Part shown: piece after piece, positions 12,141 through 23,306 of the stretch | Position numbering within the stretch: position 1 is the first letter of the stretch | Layout of the letters: every line of letters starts with the position of its first letter | Assembly (NCBI RefSeq): GCF_024868665.1 | Contig: NC_079901.1 | Coordinates: 4,347,273 to 4,411,272, forward strand | DNA length: 64,000 nucleotides | Source: Triplophysa rosa | Lineage: Eukaryota; Chordata; Actinopteri; Cypriniformes; Nemacheilidae | Reading direction: 5' to 3' | Translations under genes and position numbers: made by a program | Notes under the pieces: model-generated | Told to the model about the DNA's origin: nothing | Seen by the model: the letters and a program-made list of their open reading frames with translations, nothing else | Databases searched by the model: none

Positions 12141-12346
12141 TCATGGCCTGACCTGATGGTAGAGTGGATAATGGGAAGCGGCGACCTGACAAGAGCTGAG
12201 ATGATAGAGCTGGATAAAGAAGGACGCAGTCACCTAACACGTCTTCATGGCCTGACCTGATGGTAGAGTGGAGAATGCGAAGTGGCGACCTGACAAGAGC
12301 TGAGATGATAGAGCTGGATAAATAAGGACGCGGTCACCTGACACGC
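12141..12346 (+). repeat. 103-bp tandem duplication in LINE 3' UTR
   Basis: Two head-to-tail copies, 12141-12243 and 12244-12346, both beginning TCATGGCCTGACCTGATGG. They differ at about six positions. Non-coding. Confidence 0.9.
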
Positions 12347-12719
12347 CTTCACCACAAAATTTCAAATGCTATTAGATTATTAATGATAATCTTAAACTAT
12401 AATTGACCTTATTAGTAAGTTTATTTATTTTATTTAGCCTTGTTGTGCAAGCTCTCTGGAGCTTGTGCAGAGGCAGCAGCTTTTGCCAGAGGGGAACTGG
12501 AATCCCCTGGTTGGGCCTGGGTTCTCCTGAGTTTTTTTTTCTCGATTAGAGTTTTGGGTTCCTCGCCACCGTTTGCATACTGTTTTTTGCACTATTTGCC
12601 TGGCCGGGGGGCTGCTTTAGAATTTTAAAGTTTTACTTAATTAATATTGCATATAGGAATTTATAGTCTGTGATATTTGACCTGTGCTTCTCTCTCCTTT
12701 ATCTTAAATGTGTGCTCTC

Positions 12720-12900
12720 ACTGAGCGTGTGTGTACGTGCGTGTCTGTGCGTGCGTGTCTGTGTGTGTGCGCGTACTTGTCTGTGTGTGTGCGCGTACTT
12801 GTCTGTGTACGTGTGTGTGCGTGCGCGTCCGTCTGTGTGTGTCTATGTCTATGTGTGTCTATGTCTATGTGTGTTAGTACGTGTGCATATTGTGTGTGTG
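12720..12900 (+). repeat. GT-rich microsatellite (GTGTGTGCGT / GTCTAT)n
   Basis: About 180 bp of degenerate GTGTGCGTG and then TGTGTGTCTAT units inside the LINE 3' UTR. Cys/Val-rich and His/Thr-rich open frames across it are repeat artefacts. Confidence 0.9.
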
Positions 12901-13074
12901 GAGTGTTTTGTATGTGGGAATGTCTTTCTTCTGTGTTATCAACTTTTTCTTGTTTTTGCAGGTACAACTTTAATTGTTTTGCTTATAGTCAATATGTCTT
13001 ATGTACAGCTGCTTCATAACAATGAAAATTGTAAAAAGCGCTATATAAATAAAGTTGAGTTGAGTTGAGTAGAG

Positions 13075-14615
13075 GGTGAGAGCGGCTGTGATAAACATCC
13101 AGAGAGAGAAGAAACTCTTTTTGAGAAAGTGGGCTGTTTGGACGGGGCAGGAAATGTCTTGGATCGACCACCCAGTGATGGAAATGCTGGGGTCGGGCCT
13201 GATGGTATTCTCGATCTCCCTGGGGTCTTCCCATGAGGGCCACTTCTGCTTTCGCCGCGGCTGCTGACGGGGTGGTGTCCTCTTTGACGTCTTCTTCCAG
13301 TGGGGCCGCCTGAGTGTGGGCGCCGGAGCTGGAGGACATCAAGAGGACCAGGGCTGCTGGGAAGCAGATGGTGCACGGGACTCGACGGCTGGAGGGCAGC
13401 CGAGTCGCGGCGGGGGAGGATATGCTTAATAGCCTCTGTCTGCTTCTTTACTGTCGAGAACTGCTGCTCGACAGTATTACCGAACAGCCCCCCCTTGTCG
13501 AGAAAGCGGACCTTCTCGGCGTCACTCATCTGTGCAAGGTTCGGCCAGAGGTGTCTCTCCTGGACCACAAGTGTGGACATCGCCCAACCCAGGGCCCGCG
13601 CGGTCACCTTGGTCGCCCGTAGAGCGAGGTCGGTGGAGGCAAGGAGTTCCTGCATAAGCGCTGGGTCGGTCTTACCCTCGTGGAGCTCTCTCAACGCCTT
13701 GGCCTGATGGACCTGCAGGATGGCCATAGCGTGGAGAGAGGAGTCAGCTTGGCCCACAGCAATGTAAGCTCTCTACACCAGAGATGCCGAAAACCTACAT
13801 GCTTTGGACAGGAGTCTAGGTCGAGCCCCCCGGGCACAAGTGCACCGCAACGGCACACTCCACTTGGGGGAAATCGACGTATCCTCTAGCTGCCTCACTA
13901 TCGAGGGAAAAGAGGGTGACAGAACTAGTTTGACATGGACGTGCCGAAAAGGGGGCTTTCAGATCTAACTAAGTTCCTCTTGCACTTTCGGTAAACACGG
14001 CACTGGGGGCGTGAAACCCTGAGGCACCATGTATGCAGCCGCGAGCGCTGGGAGAGGCAGTGCGGGCACTGCAACCCAACGCTCACAGCGGCCCGGGAAA
14101 GCATGGCTGACATTTCGACGCCCGCTTCTTCCTGGGCTCGACCCCCCGAGGGAGGGAGCTCTGAGGAATTGTCGGAGTCGGATGGCAGTAAGTCACCCTC
14201 TGATGCTGCAAGGGACATCTCATCATCATCACGCACCGTTTCCGAATACGTGGTTGAGGAACAAGACAGTGGGACCATCTCTTGGGGAATGGTCAGACGA
14301 GCGAGACGAGGTGCGAACGGTCTGCCAGCCAGTGGCTGACGGATTAATGCTCACAGTAACCCTCACATCACCCTCGCTGCTCGCCGTAGTGGACGGCAGG
14401 GCCATAGCCACTGCTGTCACGGAACAGGAAGCAGACGAGGTGGTGGCTGAGTCCCGTGGGAACACAGCCACCTGTGAACGCAACGTCTGAATGGTCAACC
14501 TCCCGCAGTGCGGGCAGGACGTATCCACAACGTCTGCCCCAGCGTGCTGGAAGCAGACATCGTGTCTGTCCCCCTCATCGATGAGTGTGTTGTACCCACA
14601 AGAACAGAAGGACAT
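13075..14615 (-). pseudogene. DIRS A gag-like ORF1, in three broken segments
   Basis: ORF1 of DIRS elements encodes a Gag-like nucleic-acid-binding protein. Segment 14615-14229 starts MSFCSCGYN and has a compact Cys array ending in CPHCGRLTIQTL, a plausible zinc knuckle. Segment 14278-13925 is acidic and Ser-rich with SEGDLLPSDSD. Segment 13757-13041 carries LHAMAILQVHQAKALRELHEGK, TDLALRATKV and QERHLWPNLAQMS, matching C, B and D, then a Pro/Arg-rich tail. Frame changes near 14250 and 13900 break it. The LINE at 10978-13068 lies just downstream of its end. Confidence 0.75.
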
Positions 14616-14805
14616 GCCACGCTGGAGAAATTTGCTGTTTTAGAGAAAAAACTTGAACACTTCTGGAACTGCCGACACGCCCAGGGGAAGTCGCCGCAGG
14701 AAGGGACTGTCCGCTGCACCACGTCGTAAGATTCCAGCAGTAATTCGGCGTAGAGTTTGAAGTCTCGAAGTCGATCATGTGTGAAGGATCCGAAGATCAA
14801 AAGGT

Positions 14806-14934
14806 GAATGAATGCAGCAAATTTAATTTCCCAATTTCATTGGCCTTTTCTAAACAAGTCAGAAGTTGATAGGTTCTCAAGGGTGAACCTCATCTGTCGG
14901 TTCGACACAACATCGAGAGACCGACAGAAAGGGA
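14806..14934 (-). repeat. Right inverted terminal repeat of DIRS A, internally deleted
   Basis: It starts AAGGTGAATGAATG and ends GACAGAAAGGGA, but the segment with the CCCTTTTATA box (present in B, D and the right end of C) is missing: GAATGCAG runs straight into CAAATTTAATTTCCC. The retained part includes TTGGCCTTTTCTAAAC. Confidence 0.8.
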
Positions 14935-14967
14935 AACTGTGATTCATCATTGCTGGACCACTGTGAC

Positions 14968-15631
14968 TCAAATTGTGTATTTGTTGAGCCAAATATGGCA
15001 GCAATGATTCAGGAGCGACATACTTTCCCCCTTTGGTCCAGCAGCCGGAGGAATCCACTGTGGATCCACTCTTTTGTCTAACCATGTCCATGCTTCATAT
15101 AGAGGAATGTGTTTGTACAGATCAATGATTGATTCAGGAGGCAGAATTGTCTTCTGTGCTGTACTTCCTGAACACACTTGTGCAGTTGCATAGGAACAAG
15201 CTTGTTTAGCAGCTGCATCAGCCAAGAGCATTATCTTTTGCTTTCGTAGTATTAGTTGTGAGATTTGCTTTCACTTTGATCACCGCTAATTTCTTTGGAA
15301 GTTTCATGGCAAACATTGGATCTTTTACTAATCCAGAATGCTTAATGGGGTATCCAGCAGAAGTTAGAAACTGACTACTTTGCTTAATGACACCAAACTC
15401 ATGAATTACCAGAAAAGCATCCCTGGAATCAGTGTAGATATTTGCAACCAATCCTGAAGCTAGCGTGCATGCTATAGTTAAGGCTACTAGTTCTGCAGCT
15501 TGAGCTGAAAAATGATCTGAAAGACGACCTGAAGCTACCACTTCAGTTGGTGGAACTGACTGCATAACCTGCTCATCTGTTACCTTCAATGACTTGAGCT
15601 GAACCGTCAACAAACAACTCCAATTCTGCAT
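14968..15631 (-). pseudogene. ERV RNase H and connection to integrase
   Basis: RNase H removes genomic RNA during reverse transcription. Upstream, at the end of the protease-RT frame, LFVDGSA holds the first catalytic Asp. Segment 15631-15218 continues with AQAAELVALTIA (catalytic Glu) and YTDSRDAFLVIHEFG (second Asp). Segment 15231-14968 begins with LLADAAAKQA, the final Asp motif, and leads toward integrase until DIRS A interrupts at 14937. Frame changes fall near 15600 and 15225. The D-E-D-D set is readable across the pieces but not in one frame. Confidence 0.8.
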
Positions 15632-16763
15632 TCTCTATGGGAGTTTCTGTTACTTCACTCGTAGGTGCGTATGTAAGTGTAACACAATCATGAGTCATTT
15701 CTCCGACATCCTCTAACACAACTTCAGTCATTGCAGACATCATAGATGAGGATGGGTTCGTGACTGGCGCACGCTGTAAAACAATGTTCGGGGCTGTGAG
15801 GGCTGTTAACCAATTTCCCCAACGAGAGGAGGTGACAGAAGTGACCTTTGCTTGGTTCATCAGTGCGGATACTGCATGAGGGCATCTTATGTTTACAGTC
15901 TGTCCTAACACCATTCCTGATGAAGCCCGAAGAGCTAGGTGAACTGTCTGCACTGCTCCAAGACATGGGCCCATACCTTGAGAGACTATGTCCAGTTTAC
16001 CAGAATAGTAATGAATTGTGAGTAAACTGCCCCCATGATCTTGCATCAGACATGCAGTCATAAAGCCTAAGTTTTCATGGACATAAAGCACGAAAGGCCT
16101 ATCAGACTGTGCAATTCCTAATGCTGGTGCTTGACATAGTGCTCTCTTCAAATCATTGAAAGCTTTGAGATTAATTTCTTCCATACAAACAGTATAGGAA
16201 TCTTTAACCTGGCCTTTCAACAAGTCATAGAGCGGCTGAGCAATCAAGGCATAGTCTTCAATCCAAGGTCTACAGTAACCTGCTGTTCCTAAAAATGATT
16301 GGAGTGTTTTAATGTTAGTAGGCGAAGGTATGGCTTGGACTGAAGCAGCTCGATCCTGTGTAATGGATCTATTTCCTGCACCTGTATCAAGCAAAAAGTC
16401 AATATCTTTCTCTTGTATGTTACCTTTCGCAAAAATGATTTTGTCGTTGTGATGGATTACAGGGGAAAGGTAGCTACTCGCAGCCCCAACAATTAGTTTT
16501 TTTTTCTGTTCTTGTTGTGCACTTAGAAGAGCCTGAGCGAGCTGTCCTAAAGTTTCAGTGGACACTGGCAGAGCTACTTCAGGGTTGTAGGCGGGCTGAG
16601 AAGGAGCAGAATTATGCATAGTATTTCTTCTACTATCTTGCAACTTTTTCCTACACTCGTTCTTCCAATGTCCTAATTTTCCACAGTAGTTGCATTTGCC
16701 TTCTCTTTTAGGCCATCTATTGTCTTGATTCATTGTGCTAAACGTAGCTGCGGCTACTCTCAC
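15573..16763 (-). pseudogene. ERV nucleocapsid - protease - RT thumb fusion (RT palm deleted)
   Basis: A 396-codon open frame. Residues about 24-39 form a nucleocapsid knuckle (CNYCGKLGHWKNEC, CX2CX4HX4C). Residues about 126-133 hold the protease active site LLDTGAGN. Within a few residues the sequence is already in the RT thumb/connection (LQSFLGTAGYCRPWI, about residues 155-170), then the RNase H start LFVDGSA near the C-terminus. The RT fingers and palm, including the YXDD box, are absent with no loss of frame, near 16345. This is therefore an internal-deletion product, not a full Pro-Pol, and could not reverse transcribe. The knuckle in the same frame as protease suggests a gag-pro junction without a frame change here. 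Confidence 0.85.
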
Positions 16764-17901
16764 TTTTGCCTTAACATCAGCATCTCTTTCCCATGTACAG
16801 TAGCTAACCTGTCTTGGTTACTTCTGAGAGTTATGTTAGACCAAGTTAGATCTAGGAATGGCAAGGCTTTTCTGTACTCGGCTACAAGGCCATCTGACCA
16901 GATGCGGACTACGGGTCCCTTGTCATCTAACACACTTTCAGGATCATCAACTATTCCACCGTAAATTACAGCTGACTGACAAAACCTTTCAATGTATTCA
17001 CTCACAGTTTCTTCTTTCCTATGCACACAGTTAGTGATTCTGGACCAGTCTATTTTGGGTCCCATGATATTCTTTAGAATTTTCAAAACACCTTCTCTCA
17101 AATCGCCTTTACTGGCATGTTATAGTTCAGAAGTGACAGCAGACTCAAAACTGTTGAATTCAGAATCAGTTAGAATTTGTCTTAGAGATGCATTTTGCTG
17201 ATCAATGCTCTTCTATATTCAGAAAAATGTGTGCGTGCTGAGGGTAAACTCTGAGATAGTCTCTCTATATCTTTAGGTCCTAGCACTTTGGCAACAGTTG
17301 TACCTGGACAACAGAAGAGTTGGGAGGAACACTTTCAATTCCCTCAGTTCCCTGAGATCTTCTAGCGCCACATACCTTCACTGAATCTACAGGCACATCA
17401 GTTACTGATTAGATGGCTATATCTGTTTCAAAGAAAGCTTGTAAGTCAGGATAATTGTTATCAGGCTGACTAACTTATTCCACATCAGTTTTTTCTGCAG
17501 CTTTGTTGCGGTTCAATTTCTTAGTCAAAGAGAAAACTCTAGCACAGAGCTCTTTGTTCTGTTCTTCTAGCTCTGAGTTACGCTGAGATTGTTGTGTAGC
17601 TAGTCCTAAACCAAATTCTCTGTGGCAGCAGATAATGCCTTTCACATTGTTCTTGTGAAATACATGCTCCTAGTACCTTTTTACACTCATCTACAGACCA
17701 TGTCTTGTCTGGATGGATCTCATAGTTCTGAGTTAGTTCTTGTCTAACTTTCTCAGTGACTATTAGGTTCATTTGCACTCCTAACACTGATTTGAATTCG
17801 CTATCTGACCACAAAGGAGTCGCGAGACCACATTTTTCAGTTGTGGGGATCAGTCTAGCATTCTTTGTAAACATTTTGTGAGTTTCTTTGTTACCACACA
17901 A
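16760..17901 (-). pseudogene. ERV gag (matrix/capsid part), broken
   Basis: Gag forms the virion shell. Segment 17901-17578 is a likely N-terminal part with no myristoylation MG start visible (it begins MCGN). Segment 17101-16760 resembles a class I capsid C-terminal region (HRKEETVSEYIERF, RIWSDGLVAEYRKALPF) and leads into the nucleocapsid knuckle at 16763. The 17570-17105 interval contains stops. The assignment comes from order and the adjoining knuckle. Confidence 0.65.
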
Positions 17902-17918
17902 TCAAAACACTAAAACTC

Positions 17919-18250
17919 CTCTGATCAACAGAGGATACACTTGTTAACACAGATCAACTATTGTTAACCTTCCTTGGCAAAACAGAGGATAACACAAATT
18001 ACCAGCATTTTACATTAAACTTCCTTGCAGAAAAACAGAGGGTAACCAATTATTCTCTGCCGAAACCGAGACTAACAAATATTAACACGTAATGTTAATC
18101 TTCCCTGCCTGATCAGAGGATAACCAATATTAGCACGTAATGCTAATCTTCCCTGCCTGGACAGAGGATAACCAATTATGCCCTGCCAAAACAGAGGATA
18201 ACAAATATTAGCATGTGATGCTAATCTTAACTGCCTGAACAGAGGATAAC
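17919..18250 (-). repeat. ERV leader tandem repeats with hairpin cores (gag-proximal part)
   Basis: Degenerate units of roughly 45-50 bp, each with CAGAGGATAAC and CTTCCCTGCCTG. Many also hold an inverted repeat of the ATTAGCA ... TGCTAAT type. The array lies between gag and the primer site and is split by DIRS B, continuing at 23330. No ORF. Confidence 0.8.
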
Positions 18251-18296
18251 GTCTCGGTTACGTTTGTAACCTCGGTTCCCTGATGGAGGGAACGAG

Positions 18297-18458
18297 ACGT
18301 TGTGTCGAACCGACAGATGGGGTTCGTCCTTGAGAACCAATCGCTTCCGACTTCTCTAGAAAAGGCCAATGAAAATTGGCAAATGAAATTTGCATGCCGG
18401 ACTCCGCCCCGGACATCCGGGTATAAAAGGGAGACGGCGTGCATCATTCATTCACCTT
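18297..18458 (+). repeat. Left inverted terminal repeat of DIRS B
   Basis: It runs from ACGTTGTGTCGAACCGACAG to CATTCATTCACCTT and is the inverse of 23145-23306 with few mismatches. It holds GGCCAATGAAAATTGG (inverted CCAAT pair) and GTATAAAAGGG at 18421-18431, promoter-like and directed antisense to the genes. Confidence 0.85.
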
Positions 18459-18521
18459 AGTTCTGAGGAGCCTGAGACCTCTCACGACTGCTGCAGAGGA
18501 CAGCACGTGTTGTGGCAAGAG

Positions 18522-18629
18522 GACACAACGTCTCGTTCCCTCCATCAGGGAACCGAGGTTACAAACGTAACCGAGACGTTCCCTTTCTGTCGGTCTCTCG
18601 ACGTTGTGTCGAACCGACAGATGGGGTTC
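18522..18629. repeat. Internal complementary region of DIRS B
   Basis: Reverse complement of the left 57 bp (GACACAACGTCTCG ... CGTAACCGAGAC), then GTT, then the right-terminus sequence (CCCTTTCTGTCGG to GGGGTTC). It reproduces a circle junction. Confidence 0.8.
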
Positions 18630-19446
18630 TAATGGAAAACGCCATAACACGGTGCCCTGTCACAATCCCAACGAAGCGAAGGTGACTGGCCTGGGCGTGT
18701 CAGCCGTGAACGCTACCGCGAAATTGTAACCTACCAGTGGGAAGGTAGGGGGTCCCAGAGCTTTCTTGAAAGGTGGGAAGGCCCCTACCTTCGGCCTCAC
18801 AGGCGGCGGCCTTGTTTCTCTAACAGCGAGAAGCCGCCCGGAACCGTAAGGCACTGGGTAAGCACTACTTCCTCAAGTGGGGGATGCGCTACAGAGACCA
18901 CTTCCTACCGCAGGGAGGAGACTAGTGGAGATACCAACATGGTCTCACCGATGGGGAAGAACTCATGGGAAGAAAGTGCGGACTGAAGGAGTTAACCGCG
19001 AGGTGGAGGTCCACCTAAGGAGGTCATGGGTTACCAAGGTGGGAACCAGCATGAGGAAACATCAGACGGAACCGCCCTGCTGGGGGGTTGCAACGTCTGG
19101 TAGCACTAGGTCCGGTTAGAGCATGTTGCGAATAACTCAGGTGATACCCGGCCTAAGGGGCAGGGCTGCTCTGCCCAGCCCGCCCACAGGAGGTGCTTAC
19201 TAGTGATGGATGGAGTGCCTGTTCTTCACCCAGTGGGGGAAGAAGGGAGGCTAGTTAGTACGCTGACCCCCTTAGGAGAAAGGGGGGGGGAGGTACTGAC
19301 ACAGGCGTACACCCTACCGGTCGCCGGTCTTGCCTGATGCCTGCAAGACTCGAGCTAACTGGTTTTACACGGAGGCTGTAGGACCTCGCGAAGGTGATGG
19401 GTGTAGCCCAACCCGCAGCTCTGCAAATGTCTGCCAGAGAGGCGCC

Positions 19447-19896
19447 TCAAGCCAGTGCCCACGAGGAGGCTGTACTCCGTGTGGAGAGAGCTCTCACCCA
19501 GTGGGCGTAGGAGATCTTAGGACAGGTACGCCATCGACGACGCCCATGATCCAGTGCGTCAATCTCTGTTTGAGACAGCCCTCCCTGCTGATCTCCAAAA
19601 CAGACAAAGAGCTGCTCAGAGCTACTGTGGCTCTGCGTGCGGTCCAAGCAGAGGCGCAATGCGCGTACTGGACACAACACGGATGAGGTTGGGTCTTCCT
19701 CCCCGGTGGGGAGCGCCTGTAAGTTCACCACCTGGTGTCTCGGGGGAGTGGTGGGAACTTTGGGCACGTAGCCGGGCCGGGGTCTCAGGATAGCGTGAGA
19801 ATAACCGGGCCCTAGTTCTAGGCAATCTGTGGACACGGAGAATGCTTGTGGGTCCGCTACCCTCTTGAGCGTCCTCCCGAGAGCCATCTTCATCAT
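19447..19896 (-). pseudogene. DIRS B tyrosine recombinase remnant
   Basis: The catalytic domain fragment has the first Arg in TLKRVADP and the RPRPGYVPKVP, LQALPTGEEDP and CPVRALRLCLDRTQS segments shared with copy D. The HxxR box has become LSTRS: catalytic His changed to Leu, as also in copy C. A frameshift near 19550-19570 separates this box from its upstream sequence. The N-terminal domain is represented only by a fragment at about 20200-20020 (REDPRSC, STLNVYVAAVAAHHD). Confidence 0.8.
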
Positions 19897-20251
19897 GAAG
19901 TGAGAAAGAGCGGCATCTCCGAGGGGCTCCAGGACCGCATCAAGGTCGTAAGAGGGTACGGAACGCGGGTGATGTCCTTCCCGCGCCCCTAGGAACCAAA
20001 TGATCAGGTTGTGCTGTCCTAGAGACTACCAGCAACTGGGTCGTGATGAGCGGCAACAGCGGCTACATACACGTTCAGTGTGGAAAGGGAGAGATTATTC
20101 TCGAGTCTCTGGAAGGACCGCAACCACTTGATCAAGCAACTCCGCGGGTCTTCTCTCGAGAAGAGCACCAGGATGAGAAGAGGCACCACTAGGCGTATCG
20201 TCACTAGCCTGAGTAGTGGTCTAAACCGCCGCAGGCGTCGGGAGAGTCGTG

Positions 20252-21500
20252 TTAGCTGCCATAAGCGAACGCCACCCTGGCGGTTAAAAACGCTACGGAA
20301 GTTGTGCAGTCCGACCGGACCAGCACGTGCTCGTTCTGCACAAGAGGTTGTAACCCCTTCAGTGCGGGTAGCACATCCAACAACTCTAGGCAATTGAATG
20401 CCTGCGCAGGTGGGGGCCCGTCCATCGCCCTGACACTGCGTGCCCGTTGCACACGGCACCCCAACCCTGCAGGGAGGCGTTTGCCTGACGCGTCTCGCCT
20501 GCCCGAGAGGGATCCCCGTCCGTATAAAAGGTCATTGAAGACCAAGGGGTTAGGGTGCGTCGGCAGAAAAGCGTAATCACCATCCGCCTGCTGCCGGTGT
20601 GCCACGCTCTCCAGGGAACTCAACTCTGTAGCCAGTGTTGGAGCGGTCTCATGTGCATCAACCTGAGGGGTATCACCACCGTCGAGGATGGCATGTACCC
20701 AGGAGCCTCCTCCCGCTGACTGCTTGAAAAATTCCAGGCAGTACAACACTGACTGAGCGCAATCGCGCTGTAATGGAGACAGAGTTGAGTTCCATACCAA
20801 AAAAGAGTATGCTCTGCACAGAGGAGAGCTTGCTCCCTTTCGGTTGACCTGTGGTCCCAATCGATCTAGGTGCCGGAGCACTAGGTCCCTGTGTGTACAT
20901 AACAGATCTCACGAGTGTGTCAAATGAGCCAGTTGTCGAGATAGTTTAGTACCCACACACCTCTCTCCCTGAGGGGAGTGAGGGTGGCTTCCACGATCTT
21001 CGTGAAGACTCGTGGGGACAGGGACAGACCGAAGGGGAGGACTCTGTACTAATATGCCTGACCCTCGAAAGCGAACCGTAGGAACGGGCGATGACGAGGG
21101 AGAAGAGACATGAGAGTAAGCGTCCTTCAGGTCGATTGCCATGAATCCATCTTGACATCTGACAGATGCCAGGATGCGCTTCTCCGTAAGCATCCTGAAC
21201 GGCAGCTTGAGTAGGTGCCTGTTCAGGGTACGCAGATCTAGCGACCCCCGCTCTTTTGGGGACGATGAAGTACGGGCTGTAAAACCCGTTGAACATCTCG
21301 GCTAGCGGGACGAGCACGATCGCTTCCTCACCAGAGGGGTGGCGACCTCGGCCCGAAGCACGGGGCATCCTTGCCTCCGAAACTGGGCGGGCGTCCGGGG
21401 AGTGGATCGCCGAGACAGACCGTATCCCGTAGTCACCGTGACGGTTTGGGAAGCTCTTGTCAGGCTCCCAGGGACCGACAGGGAGGCTAGGGGTACGTTC
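20252..21500 (-). pseudogene. DIRS B reverse transcriptase / RNase H remnant
   Basis: RT motifs (EMFNGFYSPYFIVPK, QDGFMAIDLKDAYSHV, LGPQVNR) and RNase H motifs (LELLDVLPALKGL, RSDCTTSVAF) occur in several frames. Breaks lie near 21190, 20940, 20700, 20450 and others. A deletion at about 20200-20230 joins RNase H to the recombinase N-terminus. No usable frame. Confidence 0.75.
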
Positions 21501-21611
21501 TGCTTCATCGACCTCCCGGGGGTGGTTCGATGGCTGGCAGTACGGATCCCTCGCCGTGGGGGGGACCCCTGGGGAGGAGATCGGCTCTGCAGTTTTACCT
21601 GTCTGGCGAAG

Positions 21612-21879
21612 ATGTAGCACAACGCACCATCGAATGAGAGTGCTTGGGCTGATGATTATCCTTGACATTGGGTCACACCGCAACGTCGAGTTGCCGAACA
21701 CCGCCGTGCAGAGGGTGAGAGCGGCTGTGATAATACCCAGCCGATATGTGGCACAAAGCACCGTCGATTGAGAGTGCTTAGGCTGCTGATTATCCTCGAC
21801 ATTGGGTCTCGCCGTGACGCAACGTCGAGTTGCCGAACACCGTCGTGTAGAGGGTGAGAGCGGCTGATATAACGCCCAG
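21612..21879. repeat. 134-bp tandem duplication in the DIRS B gag-RT spacer
   Basis: Copy 1 (21612-21745, ATGTAGCACAACGC...) and copy 2 (21746-21879, ATGTGGCACAAAGC...) are head to tail with scattered substitutions. Each carries the conserved CTCGAC / GTCGAG hairpin (21661-21690 and 21795-21829). Other DIRS copies here have a single unit. Confidence 0.85.
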
Positions 21880-21916
21880 AGAGGGAGAAAAACTTTAGAA
21901 AGGTATTCTCGAACTG

Positions 21917-22974
21917 TTACTCACCTGTGTAAGGTTCAGCCAGAGGTGTCTCTCCTGGACCAAAAGTGTGGACATCGCCCGACCCAGGGCCCGCGCGATC
22001 ACCTTGTTCGCCCGAGAGCAAGGTCGGTGAAGCCGTGGAGTTCCTGCATAAGCGCTGGGTCGGTCTTACCCTCGTGGAGCTCTCTCCGCGCATTGGCCTG
22101 CAGGAAGGCCATAGCATGGAGAGAGGGGACAGCTTGGCCCGCAGCAGAGTAAGCTCTCGACACCTCAGATGCCGAAAAGCCTACGTGCTTTGGACGGGAG
22201 TTTAGGTCGAGCCCCGGGGGACATCGACGTATCCTCTAGCTGCCCCACCATCGAGGGAAGAAAGGGTGATGGAACTAGTTGACGTGTACGCGCCGAAGGG
22301 GGCGTTCCAGGTCGTACTAGGTTCCTCATGCACTTCCGGGGGAACACGGCACTGAGGGCGAGTGCGGCTTGGAGCCGCTCTCAAGCCCGATGTACCGTGT
22401 ATCCAGCCGCGAGCGTTGGGAGAGGCAGTGCGGTGCACCGCAACCCAAAGCCGGCGGCCCGGGAAAGCATGGCTGACATTTCGACATCCGCTTCTTCCTG
22501 ATCTCGACCCCCCGAGGGAGGGAGCTTCAAGGAATCGTCGGAGTCTGATGCCAGTAAGTCACCCTCCGATGCTGCAACAGACACCTCATCATCACGTACC
22601 GTGTCCGATACGTAATTGAGGAATAAGACGGCGGACCGTCTTATGGGGAACGGTCAGACGAGCAAAGCGAGGTGCGAACGGTCCGCGAGCCAGTGGCTGA
22701 CAGATTAGCGCTCACAGTAATCCTCATGTCACCCTCGCTGCTCGCCGTAGCGGGCGGCAGGGCCGTAGTCCTGCCGTCATGGAACGGGAAGCAGACAAGG
22801 TGGTGGCTGAGTCCCGTGGGAACACAACCACCCGTGACGCAACGTCTGAATCATCAGCCGCCCGCAGTGCGGGCAGGACGTATCCACAATATCTGCCCCA
22901 GCATACTGGAAGCAGATATCGTGTCCGTCCCCCTCCTCGATGAGTGTGTTGCACCCAAGAGAACAGCGGGACAT
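21917..22974 (-). pseudogene. DIRS B gag-like ORF1 remnant
   Basis: It starts MSRCSLGCNTLIEEGD at 22974 and carries the Cys array ending SCPHCGRLMIQ, as in C. Later pieces at 22584-22381 (MSVAASEGDLLASDSDD) and around 22117-21917 (LHAM and QEL helices in alternate frames) are out of frame with one another. The Pro/Arg-rich C-terminal part present in A and D is deleted before the spacer. Confidence 0.75.
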
Positions 22975-23144
22975 GCCACGCTGGAGAAATTTGCTCTTTT
23001 AGAGAAATAACTCGAACACTTCTGGAACCGCCGAGACGCCCAGGGGAAGTCGCTGCAGGAAGGGACAGTCCACTGCACCACGTCGTAGAGCCGGCAGTCT
23101 TGTAGCGAAGTCTGTTGATCACGAGCGAAGGCTCCGAAGAACAA

Positions 23145-23306
23145 AAGGTGAATGAATGATGCACGCCGTCTCCCTTTTATACCCGGATGTCCGGGGCGGA
23201 GTCCGGCATGGAAATTTAATTTGCCAATTTTCATTGGCCTTTTCTAGAGAAGTCGGAAGCGATTGGTTCTCAAGGACGAACCCCATCTGTCGGTTCGACA
23301 CAACGT
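23145..23306 (-). promoter_or_regulatory. Right inverted terminal repeat of DIRS B with TATA/CCAAT promoter for gag
   Basis: On the minus strand it reads GGCCAATGAAAATTGG and then TATAAAAGGG (plus 23172-23181), followed about 200 bp on by the gag start at 22974. A CCAAT box, a TATA box and a downstream ORF give a plausible sense promoter within the terminal repeat. No transcript evidence is available here. Confidence 0.65.

Larger units (their letters stand above)
10978..13068 (+). mobile_element. 5'-truncated L2-like LINE in the DIRS A spacer, 5-bp TSD
   Basis: A plus-strand LINE. It starts within the RT domain: [18 protein letters not shown] (motif 4) is followed by YADDTQIYI, the catalytic box, in 11035-11180. 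After frameshifts the C-terminal part follows at 11471-11983 (SRLDYCNALL, QNAAARVLT, LHWLPIKHH, YKALHGLAP, one stop, then SPSRALRSQ, LWNSLP, FKSRLKTHLF). A 3' UTR of about 1.1 kb contains a 103-bp tandem duplication and a GT-rich microsatellite, and ends in TATATAAATAAA plus GTTGA repeats. GTAGA at 10973-10977 and 13069-13073 is the target duplication. It is dead by truncation and frameshifts, and it is a different insertion from the one at 6230. Confidence 0.88.
6030..14937 (-). mobile_element. DIRS retrotransposon A, nested in the ERV and carrying two LINE insertions
   Basis: A minus-strand DIRS-type element (gag, RT/RNase H, tyrosine recombinase in place of integrase). It reads gag at 14615-13075, RT/RH at 10665-8780, recombinase at 8927-8238. 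The left end starts GTCTTGG directly after AAC (6027-6029) and the right end stops at GGGA followed by AAC (14935-14937), with the ERV frame resuming on both sides. There is no long target duplication. Two LINEs sit inside: one in the left terminal repeat, one in the gag-RT spacer. The right terminal repeat has lost the segment with the TATA-like box, so gag lacks its presumed promoter. All genes are frameshifted. It belongs with copy F to a subfamily starting GTCTTGGTTACGGATG. Confidence 0.9.

Noticed and set aside
12704..13068. Cys/Val-rich and His/Thr-rich open frames on both strands
   Set aside because: They are translations of a GT-rich microsatellite in the LINE 3' UTR, with no domain.
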